Below are positions 1 to 46,495 of a stretch of DNA of 64,000 nt, in pieces; within the stretch, counting starts at the first letter, position 1, and each line of letters opens with the position of its first letter. The notes under the pieces are model-generated. The model saw only the letters and a list, made by a program, of their open reading frames with translations, made no database searches and was not told where the DNA came from. Position numbers and translations under genes: made by a program. Source of the DNA: Prosapia bicincta (lineage: Eukaryota > Arthropoda > Insecta > Hemiptera > Cercopidae); contig JBAIZL010000002.1 in the NCBI GenBank assembly GCA_036971475.1, positions 228,767,143 through 228,831,142 of the forward strand, read 5' to 3'.

Positions 1-2168
1 TCAAGATAGCTACTTAGATCAAGCGACTGGTGAAAAAAGGTAAATTACCTAAACATATAACATTCACTATAGGTGCTGGATATTCCTGACATTGGCTGAT
101 ATTCGCATTATGTCACATGCAGAATTCCCACCACTGTATTCACATTCAGCTATGTTGTTAGTGTGTGCTTAGCAGTGGTTTTTATTTTAATCTGCAATTC
201 ATTATTTTTAAATATCTTTTATTTTTTCGACTGTTACATCAGAAAAATGTTTTTATTTGGTTAAAAGTCTTATTACATAAATCGTTTCCCCATTGTTAAT
301 TTCACCTTTTTTAGATAATTTTTATTTCAATTCTCGTTTAATATGAGTGATGTTGAATGAGACATAAGATCTGGTAGTGACCGTGCAAAAGCGATAGGAC
401 CAAAACTAAAAAAATTGCATCTTGAACTATGAACAACACCGCCTACCATTCTAAATGGAGCAGATAGAAAATGGTTCTATCTGCTACAACAAAAAAGTAA
501 ATTGTTTAATTTACTTAATTTTTTTGGTCAGTGAGTCATTATAATAGATATGGGCTCTAAATAGTTTTTTTTTAGTTTTCAAAAATTCAAAAATGTAATT
601 TTCAATAATTCTTAAATAAGTAAATAGTATTTTTGGACAAATTAAACAAAAATCACAAGAAAATAACATACTTTTTAAATTGTATTTCTTTTAAAGTATA
701 CCTATCATATGATGTGAACAAAGTAATAGAAAATTGTAAACCCATGGAAATAAATAGTATATTCAAAAATTATAAAATATCAATTTTAATAACTTCAGAT
801 CAAACAGATAAAAGATTGTATACACAATGGAACATTGCATTCTTCACACATATAGGAAGTCACTTTTCTTGATCAAGTCTTTTTTTAAACAAGATTATTT
901 ATCATGTAATAATAACATAAAAGAATACACAAAGTAAAAAACACATGTAAGTGAACAGACAGTGTTAGTAATCTTACTTCAAACCTAACAGCCAGCTGTA
1001 ATAAGCACATCATATGATGAAGAACGATATACAGACATAGCGAATGCATAAAGTCTTTCAAAAAAATTCCACAAGACGCCCACAGATAGCAGCAAAAGTC
1101 AGACGAGCAAGCATCACATGATGTTTACACTGAATAACATACTGTCATAGAAACTCAATTGATGCACATATTGAAAACAGCACCAAGACACCTGCACATC
1201 ATATGATGTGTAAACTGAACAAAAGATTAAATGAAGTTATTTTTAAACATTAACAATTATATTCTTTAACAGATTTGCCTTAATAGATCTTGTTGAAGAT
1301 TTGCTCTAATTATAGTAACAGACTTGCTATTAGGCTGTCATGTTGTATCATATATATTGCACTTAAGTCATATATATATATATATATTGCACCTTATGAA
1401 AACTTTGTACGTGCTTTGAAGTTTGTTTTTACAGATAACTATTAGTAATAATAGGTTTTTACATAAAAATATTAGCTATTGGGTATGTTTTCCATGAAGG
1501 GTTTGCAGCAAAAGAGCTATAAAAAAGGTGGTAATAGACTGTTCATTATATATTTGACCAAACATTACTTTACCATTTATGCTATACTTTATGGCCTTTT
1601 CAGGTTTATTTGTATTCAGTGATGTTTGTGCTATTTTGCACCACATCTGTATCATTATAATTGTTTATAAGGTTCATTTAAATTAACTTATTGACTAGTA
1701 TTTTAATTAAAAGAGAACTGATTCATAGATTTTTGCTTAATACTTTTAGATTTAACCATTGAGAAAAGCAGGTTTGGATCGGGATGGAATGCATACATGA
1801 AAATATGTGCATTATATCTGGGCCTAAACTTGTTTAATGTTTATAGTGCATGGATATATTTAATTACTGTTTATGTTTTTTTTTACTATTTAACATTACA
1901 GTACAATCATATACAGGTATATTTTTAGAAACATTTTTAAAAACTGTAAAAATAGCCAAAAGACTAATTGCTTAGGACTGTCTAGGTAGTTGATGTCAAC
2001 ACAAGTATTTTGTCTTGTCATTATAATCATCTATTTCCAGCACAAAAGGTAAAACAATAATACTTTATAGTGTAGCAGCTCTTTAATCTTAACGATTTTG
2101 GCAATTTCACTGGTAACTACAACATTGTGTAATATCACAAATTGTTATTCATTCACAATATTTTGAAT
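1..2168. other. No gene recognised; presumed intron/upstream of M1 gene
   Basis: AT-rich sequence with short TA runs near 1370-1387. I searched for the M1 exon that should end just before 2724 and for a signal-peptide exon and found neither. Short open frames have no family resemblance. Confidence 0.5.
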
Positions 2169-2412
2169 TTAAATGTTCGTATTATTTGATTCCATCTTCA
2201 CTTGAGCTACTAGTTTTAATTAAAAAAAACTTGTACAATGTTACAATTGCCTAAAATAGCTCTTACTTTTATGATTGTTTAGGACAGCTGTTTCGGAAAT
2301 TGTGTTCTATTGTCAGTTACGGTCTGAGCTGTCAATGGGACACATCTCCCATAACTGCCGTCCTCAACAATCATAAAAGTAAGTGCTACTATAGGGAATT
2401 TTAGTTAAACAT
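2169..2412. repeat. Inverted pair of a PLE-type tail (family T1)
   Basis: The motif that elsewhere ends in a tail of the form GTTACGGTCTGAG...GCCGTCCTCAACA...AAGTAAGTGCTACTATAG is present in plus orientation at about 2317-2400 and, more degenerate, in minus orientation at about 2170-2318, where GATTCCATCTTCACTTGAGC marks its far end. The two copies meet head-on near 2318. Other copies lie near 17.9, 27.8-28.5, 35.7 and 46.5-46.97 kb. Confidence 0.7.
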
Positions 2413-2723
2413 TCAGAGATAAGCTGCAGTGTCCCTGACAATGATCCGTTGTGCCACAGTGCACACTTTGGGAACCATTACTCTTAAGGGAGTATACTTA
2501 TAAATATTATATACCAATAATATCTATTTTTTAAATCATTTCTGGAATATGTTTGTCTTCTAGCCAGTAAAAAATAATTTTTTTCTGTAAAACAAGGAAA
2601 AACAATAAAAAAAATCTAAAATTCTACTCAATGGAAATTTATACATTTTATAAAGAGTTAGGTTTTTTATATTCAGTTATAATTTTACTAAATGTGTGCT
2701 AAATGTTTATCCATTTGTTTCAG

Positions 2724-36821
<34,098 letters not shown>

Positions 36822-38030
36822 GTTTTTACAATGGTTAATCAATTAATATGTTGAACAAGTACTAACATAAACCATAGTAGAAATAACTGGAATACGTGTT
36901 GGTTATTTTCTACATTAAAAAATTATTTTAGTAAATAAAAAATATTAAAACTAACTATTTAGTTAAAAATTGTGAACTTATTGCAAATGAACGTATTGTG
37001 CTTCCTTCTAAAATTTACCTCGAGTAACTTTTACCAATTTACATGAAAAAAGGGAATTTATAAAGCTGAGTTTTAGGTTCTTTATAATTCTTATTGACAA
37101 AAAAGTAACCTAAAACTTATTTTTATTAACTTAATCTTATTTTGGTAAAATTCAGCACACATTAAGAGTTTTAACATATCCATTGTTTTCCAATACAATA
37201 ACATATTGAGGCAGAGTTTAATTGTTCATTTTATCTCCTCTTGTAATAATTTTAAAACATTGGTTGATTTTACATATAATATTTAACAGTGAACTTGATA
37301 AATAATTTTTCCACATTATTACATTTTTTATAAAAGATGGAAATTGTATTTTAATTCCGTACTAAAATATAGACCATTTGGGATATTTACTGACAATTTT
37401 GAATCTATTGCAATTTTTATAAAGATTTAGATAATATTTTCAAATCTTGTGTTATAAAACAATATTGTCCCTGTTAAATTCAAATCATAAGTGTAATAAC
37501 AGTGAGTACCAACAAAAATAAATACACACATAAATATGCAACACAGCTGAAAGTTATAATGAAAGAAATATTCTAGAACCTAATAATATAAACAGTATAA
37601 TAAATAATAATATTTTACTGTCTGTAATTTTTATTTTCTAATTACCTTTTAAAACACATCTTTTGACATAAACCTATGAAGTAATGAAAAACAGCAATAT
37701 TTGTCAATGTCAGTAGACTTTGAAAGAGATTAACTATGTTGAATTATAAAGGGCTCATGTTATATACTTTATGTGTGTTGTGGAGAAGTTTTAAGCATGA
37801 GAATGAAAGAATATAAATAATTGTCTATTTCGTGAAATTTCTTTCTACAAAATGTTTTAAGTAGATTTATTGATTTCGTTAAACAGAAGTTCAAATGTAT
37901 TTAATTATTTATAAAATTTATTAAATACTCAATATCCAAGGTAAAAATATGCAGCATGAATTGTTTTGGAGTATTTATAAAAAGTAAGTTGAATAACTCT
38001 ATGAAGCAACTGTGGCGTAAAGTTTACTTT
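36822..38030. other. 3' flank of the M1 gene; nothing else recognised
   Basis: AT-rich, includes the likely 3' UTR. No coding similarity. Confidence 0.5.
36934..36939 (+). promoter_or_regulatory. Candidate polyadenylation signal AATAAA for the M1 gene
   Basis: First AATAAA downstream of the stop codon, about 113 bases after it. In sequence this AT-rich the hexamer is common by chance, so this is only the simplest candidate. Confidence 0.4.
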
Positions 38031-38034
38031 TAAA

Positions 38035-38215
38035 TAAATAAAGCCTCTAAACCACAATTAACTTTTATTTAAGCCTAAATTAACTTTAGTTTAAATAAAA
38101 GTTATTTGTGGTTTAGAGGCTGTATTTTTAAATACCTCTGAAGATGATTGCTGTGCAATTGAAATGTACATAAGGTTTAAATAAAAGTTATTTGTGGTTT
38201 AGAGGCTTTATTTAT
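38035..38215. repeat. Small inverted/direct repeat element with hammerhead-like fold
   Basis: GCCTCTAAACCACAATTAAC (from about 38042) is inverted as AGTTATTTGTGGTTTAGAGG at about 38099-38119 and again at 38183-38205. The two plus copies are direct repeats enclosing the ribozyme-like unit; the minus copy stands head-on to the first. The minus-plus-plus tail order resembles half of the 27820-28487 element but with a different sequence. Confidence 0.75.
38134..38176 (+). ncRNA. Hammerhead-like ribozyme fold, 38-kb family
   Basis: ACCT (38134-38137) pairs with AGGT (38173-38176). CTGAAGA (38138-38144), extra T, hairpin GATTGC-TGT-GCAATT (38146-38160), GAAA (38161-38164), palindrome ATGTACAT (38164-38171), then A. 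The core is the exact consensus CUGANGA plus one base, with sequence in all stems unrelated to the other families. Confidence 0.5.
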
Positions 38216-40110
38216 TTAAAAATAAGTAAGTTGAAGTTAGTAAAAGTACAAATAAATGTTTTTAAAAGGCAATGGTAACAGACATAATGGAGTAAAACAC
38301 TTTCGAACAACTTATTATTTGGTCTTTTAAAAATTCCTTCTATTTTTTTACCAATCCAGTTTGTAGTACATAATATTTATTGAGACAAAGTTCATATAAT
38401 GTGTGTTAATCATTTCAGAGTAAACCAGGGGACTACAGAGCAAGAAAACTGTTGGACTGCAAGAAGTGGCTCCACAGACCAGAGAAAGTGTCAGAAAGAA
38501 AATATCTTTGTTTGTTTTAAATATCTGACATTAAGTGTTGAGTTATTTACACAGTATTGTATTTATATAGTGTTTCTAAATACTGTAATATTACAAAAAT
38601 GTATTTTTAGTTAGAGGAATTTATTTAGACAAACATTGTAACTATTAAAGGGAGAAAAAAATATAACTTGAAATTGTAGTTGTAATATATAAATAAATGT
38701 TAGACAAAATAAATCGTGTCATAAGATCACATATAAAATGACATACCAATGTATTTCTATTTCATTTAAATCCCACTATATTTAATATGTATCATCACAG
38801 ATATATTGAGTTAAAAATACGTTTAGGTAATTGAAGTGTTCATTTTTACCATGTTTTCTCTTACCATTAAACTAATCCAATATTTTAGAAAACTATAGTA
38901 CAGTAAGAAAAATTTAAATCATTTTGCTTTGTTGAAATCTCAACCAAAGTAGGAATAAATCTACTTTCTTAGAAATTTCTTCTGATGTCAAGTTGAAGAC
39001 ATTAATATGTGAGTCTTTTTTTATGGTTTGATTTTCCTTTACCTTTAAATCAATGTAAAAAGGCAATAATATCATATTTTTTCATTTATCCTTAGATTTT
39101 TTAATGTTTTGTATAAATTATTATAAACATAGAAAATTCACTTCATATTATATATTCTCGTTCACACTTGAGGTGTTTAGTGGCCAGGGAGAAGAGATTA
39201 AAAAATTGTAAATATCCTGCATGGAGAAAATCTACTGATGGATGTAGCATTAACTTTCAAATTTCACTCAAATTAAGAAAGAGTTAATTTCATCCTGAAA
39301 ATAAGACAGAGTAATATTATATGACTCATATGTCCAATTTTTTTAATGTGCTGTAATATTAAAATTCTTTTCTCGTGTTGGAATCAATGCATAATGTTAA
39401 CAAATAATGATTATTTTTAACCAGAGCTCTATGTTTACAGAAGCTCTTGTAAAGGGTTCCTTTATAATTAGGTTTTATTGGTGGTTTTTGGTGACTATTG
39501 TATTAGAGATTTATTATACAAATGTTAAAAAAACACCAATAAAGAATATATGCCTTATGAAACCCTCAAATTGATATTTATAATTGATTTTATCAGTAAA
39601 AACATAATATTAAAATGTTAAGTATGACAAATTATTTTGAAGATTAAAATAAAGTAAAATTGAATAAATGAGATTGAATAAATGAGACTTATTACTAGCA
39701 ATAAGTGTATAATAATTCCGGGCTAAGTTTGTATCATAAAAAAATTAAATAAAAGCTTAGGTTTCAGCAAAAAAAGCTACGAAAATAACTTTTCAAGAAA
39801 AGAATTTAAAGAACCAAATTTAATGGAATGAATTTCAGATGGTTTACACAAAGTTGACTAAAAATAGGTTTGGTGAAGACTGATATTCAATCAATTAGTA
39901 TTTTACAAGAAATTATGTAAAACATTTGTACTAAAGAATACAACATCTGTGCCCTAGACCAGGGTGAAAAAAACCACAAACGAAAATAGTCAGACATATT
40001 CTAAATACTGTAGAACCTAGTATTGTAATATAAGCCTTCATAACTAAAGGAAAGAATGAACTTACACTGTCAGTCTGGTATTACAAATATTGGAATTAAA
40101 TAGAATGTAG
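38216..40110. other. Intergenic; nothing recognised
   Basis: AT-rich. A short open frame at 38399-38614 follows an acceptor-like TCATTTCAG but shows no family resemblance and lacks a donor. Confidence 0.45.
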
Positions 40111-41047
40111 GGTAACGGTGGGTAAGAGTAGGCGGGTGGTTAAGAGTACGCAGGTAAATTTTATGGTGTTGGCAACACTGCAGGGAATGTCTGTTGTGAC
40201 GTTTTAGTAAGCCTACAGCAGCAGTAGAAGAAGCGGTATTGTCATTCATCTGCTCCTCTTTGTTGGCAAAATACAAGGTAAAATACAGTTTTCTAACTTT
40301 TTTATCTAATTTTTAGGATGTAAAACTTAAGGTTTTTTTAGTACATAAATATTGTTTAAACCTATATTAAATGAAAGTGGATTTCATTGGCAAAATCTTC
40401 CAGCCATTAGTAATTCTTTGTTTGTAACCTGCTGGCATCTAGTGACAAGTCTGAGAAATGCTACTAGGGAGGCCAAAAGTACGCAACAACTTTTAACTGC
40501 ATACTCTTGGCCTCCCTCTCTTGCTTTTTTAATACCAAGAAAAACCTAATGAATGTAGAATTCTATTTACATTTTCAAATGCATATTAATTTTTTTTCAG
40601 TAACCTTTTTCGGCACAATGGCACCTTATAAACGGAAATCAGAGAGAGCTCTCATTTCTAATGAAACAATTGAAGAGGCTAAACGGAAATTAGAAGCAGG
40701 GAAGAGTAAAAGAGAAGTGGCCAGAGAACTGGGGATTAACGAGTGTACCTTGAGGAAAAGGTTGAAAGCGGTAAGTTGGTATTTAAGAGTGCACATTTCG
40801 GTCTCGTCAAGTCACCCATATTTATCTCAAATCATGTAGGTCCAATTATGATGAAATCTCTTCTCTTTGCACTTCCTCCCATAAATTACGAGTTTTGCAG
40901 GCTGTTTATTGCTAAGTAAGTGAAATTTATAAGAATGTTTTATATATAAATAAAGAATATTTTACAAAATTTTGAAGTCTGTATATTTTTTATTTACGCA
41001 GATATACCTAAAAAATCACTAGGTGCGTACTCTTACCCTCCCTAACC
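40111..41047 (+). mobile_element. Short pogo-like DNA element with about 26-bp inverted ends
   Basis: GGTAACGGTGGGTAAGAGTA (40111-40130) is the inverse of TACTCTTACCCTCCCTAACC (41028-41047), with three or four mismatches. The GGTTAAGAGTACGCAGG motif is repeated inside the left end. It contains one exon for a psq-type helix-turn-helix (40618-40770) and no DDE core, so it looks like an internally deleted copy. A TA target duplication is possible but not clear. Confidence 0.65.
40618..40770 (+). CDS. psq/CENP-B-type helix-turn-helix exon (partial transposase)
   Basis: Acceptor TTTTTTTTCAG ends at 40600, ATG is at 40618-40620, and a strong donor GTAAGT begins at 40771. The 51 residues include a basic start (MAPYKRKSER) and EEAKRKLEAGKSKREVAREL followed by GINECTLRKRLKA, a clear psq helix-turn-helix with the GIxxxTLRxRL recognition helix. 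In full pogo-like proteins a second DNA-binding domain and a DDE core follow; no next exon is visible inside the element. The frame is intact in this piece. Confidence 0.7.
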
Positions 41048-41258
41048 TTAATGTACAGAAACAACAAACTCTCTTCAGGCATTACAACACATATGAAACA
41101 AATACCTGTGTTCAATATCCAGCAAACTATAAACATTCAGTAATTTTTATTGTTGTCAGCAAAGTTAGCATAATTTGAATTAGCAAACATTTTCATAGAA
41201 GTTGCTTGTTAAAATAATTTTAAATTCACTAATTAAATTATAAGTAATTATTACGTAA

Positions 41259-43317
41259 GGCCGGTTGCACACTAGATAAGGCATAGCGCGGCGCGGGGCG
41301 GCGTTTTGCCTTAAGACGCCTTAACCGAAAGGATTTGCATTGGTTTAAATGGAGCTGCCGGACACTGGATAAAACATAGCGCGGCGCGGGGCGGCGTTTT
41401 GCCTTAAGACGCCTTAACTGAAGGGATTTGCATTGGTTCAAGTGGAGCTCCCGCACACTGGATAAGGCATAGAGGGGCGGCGTTTTGCCTTAAGGCGCCT
41501 TAACCGAAGGGATTTGCATTGGTTCAAGTGGAGCTCCCGCACACTGGATAAGGCATAGAGGGGCGGCGTTTTGCCTTAAGGCGCCTTAACCGAAGGGATT
41601 TGCATTGGTTCAAGTGGAGCTCCCGCACACTGGATAAGGCATAGAGGGGCGGCGTTTTGCCTTAAGGCGCCTTAACCGAAGGGATTTGCATTGGTTCAAG
41701 TGGAGCTCCCGCACACTGGATAAGACATAGAGGGGCGGCGTTTTGCCTTAAGGCGCCTTAACCGAAGGGATTTGCATTGGTTCAAGTGGAGCTCCCGCAC
41801 ACTGGATAAGGCATAGAGGGGCGGCGTTTTGCCTTAAGGCGCCTTAACCGAAGGGATTTGCATTGGTTCAAGTGGAGCTCCCGCACACTGGATAAGGCAT
41901 AGAGGGGCGGCGTTTTGCCTTAAGGCGCCTTAACCGAAGGGATTTGCATTGGTTCAAGTGGAGCTCCCGCACACTGGATAAGGCATAGAGGGGCGGCGTT
42001 TTGCCTTAAGGCGCCTTAACCGAAGGGATTTGCATTGGTTCAAGTGGAGCTCCCGCACACTGGATAAGGCATAGAGGGGCGGCGTTTTGCCTTAAGGCGC
42101 CTTAACTGAAGGGATTTGCATTGGTTTAAGTGGAGCTGCCGCACACTGGATAAGGCATAGAGGGGCGGCGTTTTGCCTTAAGGCGCCTTAACCGAAGGGA
42201 TTTGCATTGGTTCAAGTGGAGCTCCCGCACACTGGATAAGGCATAGAGGGGCGGCGTTTTGCCTTAAGGCGCCTTAACCGAAGGGATTTGCATTGGTTCA
42301 AGTGGAGCTCCCGCACACTGGATAAGGCATAGAGGGGCGGCGTTTTGCCTTAAGGCGCCTTAACCGAAGGGATTTGCATTGGTTTAAATGGAGCTGCCGC
42401 ACACTGCCTGAGGCACGGCAAGGCGCGGCGAGGCAGTGGCTTAAGGCGTCAATTTTCGTCCGTCGGGGAAAAACCAGAAGACAAATTGTTCTGTGTATAC
42501 AGATACCCAAGTGTTTTGTACTCTTGGAATAAATTTCATAGTAAAAGAAGCATTTTTTGGTTAAAGTGTTGGAGAACAAGTAACAGCTTGCAATAGATTG
42601 TTATTCAATTCCTTCTATTACCTCACACTCTCCTTATATATAAGTTATATATATATATAAAATCTTGTACAAATTTTCAATCGTTTATAAAATACGATTT
42701 TATTCATCTAATCAAGTTCAAATATATTTTTTTAACTTGTAGTGGATGATAATCGATATTAATACAGTTTTTTCAAATATTTATTTATTTCTTGTTCAAA
42801 TCGCTCTAAAGTTAGTGAATCAGAAATAAATAAATAAAAATTGACGTCAGCACATTGCAGCGTGATCGCCGACCGAATATAAAAACTCAGAAAAATCTGT
42901 TTTAGCTGGGCCATATCGATGAGAAGTTTATTTTTCTGCATCTTTGGTCTATTGTATGACTATTTTGGGAGTTCGGACAGGGTGAAAAATTATAAGTTAG
43001 ATTAAGTTACTTTACTATTAAAAATAATATAATAATAATTCATAATATATAATAGTAATAATTGAAGAGTAAGACATTACTATTAAAGGTAGAGATGTCC
43101 TAAGAATTTTAATAACATGAAAATAATTTGTGTCATATTGTGAATTTGTGATCAAGTATCTTTTAAAACAAAAGCATACTGGGACTGGGAATGTCCTGCC
43201 TCGCTTTGCCGTGCTGCTACTAACCATCGGGCAAGGTGCAGCAAGGCGAGGCAAAAACGTCTAAACTAGCCGCGCCGCGCCCCGCCGAGTCGTGGCTTTT
43301 CCAGTGTGCGGCCGGCC
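41259..43317. mobile_element. Harbinger-like non-autonomous DNA element, TAA target duplication
   Basis: Ends GGCCGGTTGCACACT (41259-41273) and AGTGTGCGGCCGGCC (43303-43317) are inverted with two mismatches, flanked by TAA at 41256-41258 and 43318-43320. A related T2 sequence at about 49329-49350 shows the uninterrupted site (ATTGCGTAACTGAG), which confirms the borders. TAA duplications of three bases are typical of PIF/Harbinger elements. No transposase is recognised inside. Most of the left half is an 86-bp tandem array; the right end has the inverted repeat GCCTCGC...GCGAGGC at about 43199-43253. Confidence 0.82.
41272..42405. repeat. 86-bp GC-rich tandem array, 13 units
   Basis: GATAAGGCATAG-type unit starts recur every 86 bp from 41461 on; the first two units are about 93 bp because of a longer GCGCGGCGCGG tract. 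Each unit has the palindromes TTAAGGCGCCTTAA and GGAGCTCC, and repeats the subterminal sequence of the element (GCACACTGGATAAGGC). Units 3-13 are almost identical, so the array expanded recently. Confidence 0.95.
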
Positions 43318-44500
43318 TAACTGAGTAAATACTTTTGAACTTACTTGGTGACGCGTTTCGAAACAATCATTTCACAGACGAAGCCGACTGCCGGCAGGAT
43401 TAAGCGGATTGTTTACTACATAATGGAATAAGGTGTTAGATTCGAAGTGTGTGTGGTCATTAAAAATAAGTTGTTTTTGTGTTGTGGGATGTTTGAATAT
43501 TTCCAAATTTTCTGTAATGGTTAGCTGATTTACTATGGTTTAATATGCGGAGAATATTGAAATTAGTATGGATGTTTGTGTATTTGTGTTGAGTGTTTTG
43601 TATACGTATTGCGTAGCTGGATTTTGGATCTATGTTTTTTATAACGTTGATGTATTTTTTGAATCTTGTATTAAATGATCTACCGCTTTGGCCATGTGTA
43701 TTTGCTTGATTGTATTTGGCTGTTTGTTGTTGATAGGGTTGTATGTGTTGTCTTAAAGTGTTCGTTGATTTGTATGACATTTGGTATCTGAATATTTTGT
43801 ATGAGGAAGTGAGTGTGTTTGTTGTGGTAAGTAATTGATGAAAGGTCTAGGAAATTTGTATTGTTGTCTTCTAATTCGAGGGTAAATGTTAGGCTTTGAT
43901 GTAACTGTGTTGTTTGGTTTGTCGTTTGTTGCCGTTGTGTAATAGTAAAATGTCTTCATATCTATGATAATAAATTATTTTAACCGTATGTTTGTTGTTC
44001 TGTAGAATGTATTGTTGTTCACCTGGGATTTTTCAGTTAAGATACCTGAGATGAAGGAACCCATTGGTATGTTTTGTGTGTAGAATTTGTATCGATATGT
44101 GAAGTAATTTTGTGTAGTTATGCGTTTGGTGAGGGTAATGATTTATTGGGTGAGTTTTTGTGGAGTTTTGTTTGTTGTGAGCATTGAAGTGTTTGTTTAA
44201 TGGGTACGTTGGTGTATATCAGGGTACTTTCCTATCAATGTCTTGTTGCTGCATTATTGCTGTTTCGGTCTAAAAAGAAATTTTTGACATTTGTTTCTGG
44301 TTGTATTTTTTGGGGTTTAGGTTGTATTTGAGTTTTTGTTTTAGTAGTGATAATTCGTTTATATTAATTCGACGTTTGTGGTGTTAATTGTGCTTGGTTG
44401 AAACTAGTGGTTGATGTAAAAAGTTATATTGTTTTGAGTTGCGAGGTTGTGTAGGTTTGTTTGCTTCTAATAATCCGTTGTTGTTTGTGTATAACCGTCT
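43318..44500 (-). mobile_element. Degenerate PLE with T2 tail, split by the Harbinger-like insertion
   Basis: Minus frames give YRYEDILLLHNGNKRQT (about 43972-43922), an RT-like YxDD region, then GQSGRSFNTRFKKYINVIKN (about 43698-43638), a GIY-YIG domain piece. The tail (43400-43318) holds TGTTTCGAAACGCGTCACC and continues beyond the inserted element at 41255 and below. This shows that the T2 palindromes elsewhere are tails of this PLE family. Confidence 0.72.
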
Positions 44501-44574
44501 GTATATTTCGTCGAGTTCGTTGTGGTGTAATGTTGGCAAGACTGTGAGGAAAATAATGAGAACACTCAAACCGA

Positions 44575-45030
44575 ACAAAATAATGTTTTTAGGGAATACG
44601 GGCCTCGGAACGAATTTTTCACAATGAATTTGCGGAGTGAAAATAATGAGTTACCTTTCATATAGGACTCAAAAACTAAATTAAAAATATTAGTTGACAT
44701 AGGTAGCAGTCTATCGTTTATAAGTAAATCCCTAGGATAGAATCGTTTTAAACATGTAAAATTTAAAAGAACCGTTTGAGGTAACCACTGCACACGACAC
44801 TTGAAAGGAAGATTATTGTTGTAAAATACCTCTGTTAAATAAAAAGTCAATACAACTTTACTTATTTGATTTTCAAAAGAGTTTCGACTTATTATGAGCT
44901 GGATGATGTAAAAGATTTAGGAATGAACTTAGCTTCGTAAACAATAAATTACTACTTTGTGATGAGGAAATCCTTACTCAGTATTTTAATACGGAAAAAG
45001 ATAAGTGTGATGAAACAGAAAGCAAGTCAG
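44575..45030 (+). mobile_element. Relic of a retroviral-type aspartic protease (Ty3/gypsy-like)
   Basis: A plus frame reads KLKILVDIGSSLSFISKS (about 44673-44728), the active-site block of retrotransposon proteases with DIG in place of DTG. Further on YYELDDVKDLGMNL and, after a frameshift, FVNNKLLLCDEEI fit the later part of such a domain. Several stops are present and no other retroelement gene or LTR is recognised next to it. Confidence 0.55.
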
Positions 45031-45690
45031 TAAATTAATAAGAGTTGAGTTATGTTATACGAACCCATGCAAGCTTGGTAGTTAAGGTGATTTTGGAAGC
45101 TTTCCTACGGAAAATGGAGTTTTACTTTGCTATAATAGCTTTTACCACTGCATTATCTAATAGCTCTCAGACACTTGCACTGCCATAAAAACGCAAAAGT
45201 AATTAATTTTCGACCACTCAGAGTGAAATGGAGAGAAACCTAAATGCATTAGTGAGTTCAGGACATTTACCGTTTGTGCAACTGAAGTCGAATTAAGAAT
45301 CAAAATGATCAACTTGACCCAATTGACATTTGTCTCTCTCTGCATACGCATGTGCGAACGTCGTTACAACGTCCATACATACTGGCTGTATTAAAATTTG
45401 ACAATTCTACAGGTAACAAAATAAATATGTCATTCAATTCATACTATTAGTTCACACTCTGCCAATTCATATTTCTTCAAATTTTCAATCGCTAATAAAA
45501 TACTTTTTATTCATCCACTCAAGTTTAATCACATTTTTTTAAAAACTTCTAGTGAATGAGTTTTGATGTTCATACAGTTTTTTAAAATATAATTCATTAA
45601 TTAAATTTAAAAAAGTTGATGTCTCTAACCTGAACTCGAACTGTATGACTACATGTTGATATCCAGCACTCAACTGAAGTCATATACAGT
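45031..45690. other. Intergenic; nothing recognised
   Basis: No coding similarity. The text TTTCAATCG..ATAAAATAC..TTTATTCATC..TCAAGTT near 45482-45530 resembles 42676-42720 inside the Harbinger-like element and may be a second fragment of it. Confidence 0.45.
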
Positions 45691-45696
45691 ATATAA

Positions 45697-45972
<276 letters not shown>

Positions 45973-46495
45973 GTATATGTATGGTATACACTAGTAGTGG
46001 TGGTTTATTTGTTAGCCCTATATAAATTAATGTATTTTTCAAAATTAGTACAAACATTATTTAGAAATAAACAATTTGTATTTTTTTGTTTATTATTGAT
46101 ATCAAATTAGAGTTAATTTGAATTCAAATCAAAATTGAAAATGAAAATTGGCAAATAGGTTTCCCAAATGTTCAGCGGTACAGTGTGGACAACATAGAGT
46201 CATAAATTAGACAATTAGAGAATGTTGCATACATGAACTGAGAACAAACCGTGGTAAGACGGTTGTAAATGTTGTTTATTGACTATGTTGTCAATAGAAG
46301 AACTGTGTCTTCAATAGAAGATCTTTAGATTGTTAAGTGAATATTAAAATAGTTAATCACTGATCCCAATTGTATTCAGATTAAGGACATATTGTAAAAG
46401 ACCAAGGACAAGAGGACGCATTGAAAACTTTATAAGAAATCATCTTTGGCATTATTATCATTAATTATAGTTAATGCAAATTTAAAAAAATATTT

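Noticed and set aside
38399..38614. Small frame after an acceptor-like TCATTTCAG, considered as an alternative last exon of the M1 gene
   Set aside because: Exon 14 ends naturally in the family's last motif, and this segment has no similarity to M1 C-termini.
41272..42405. CRISPR array suggested by regular 86-bp repeats
   Set aside because: Units are contiguous without unique spacers, and the setting is eukaryotic.
41238..42579. Minus frames with repeated RQLHLNQCKS and RRLKAKRRP blocks
   Set aside because: They are translations of the 86-bp tandem array; no start, splice or domain supports a protein.
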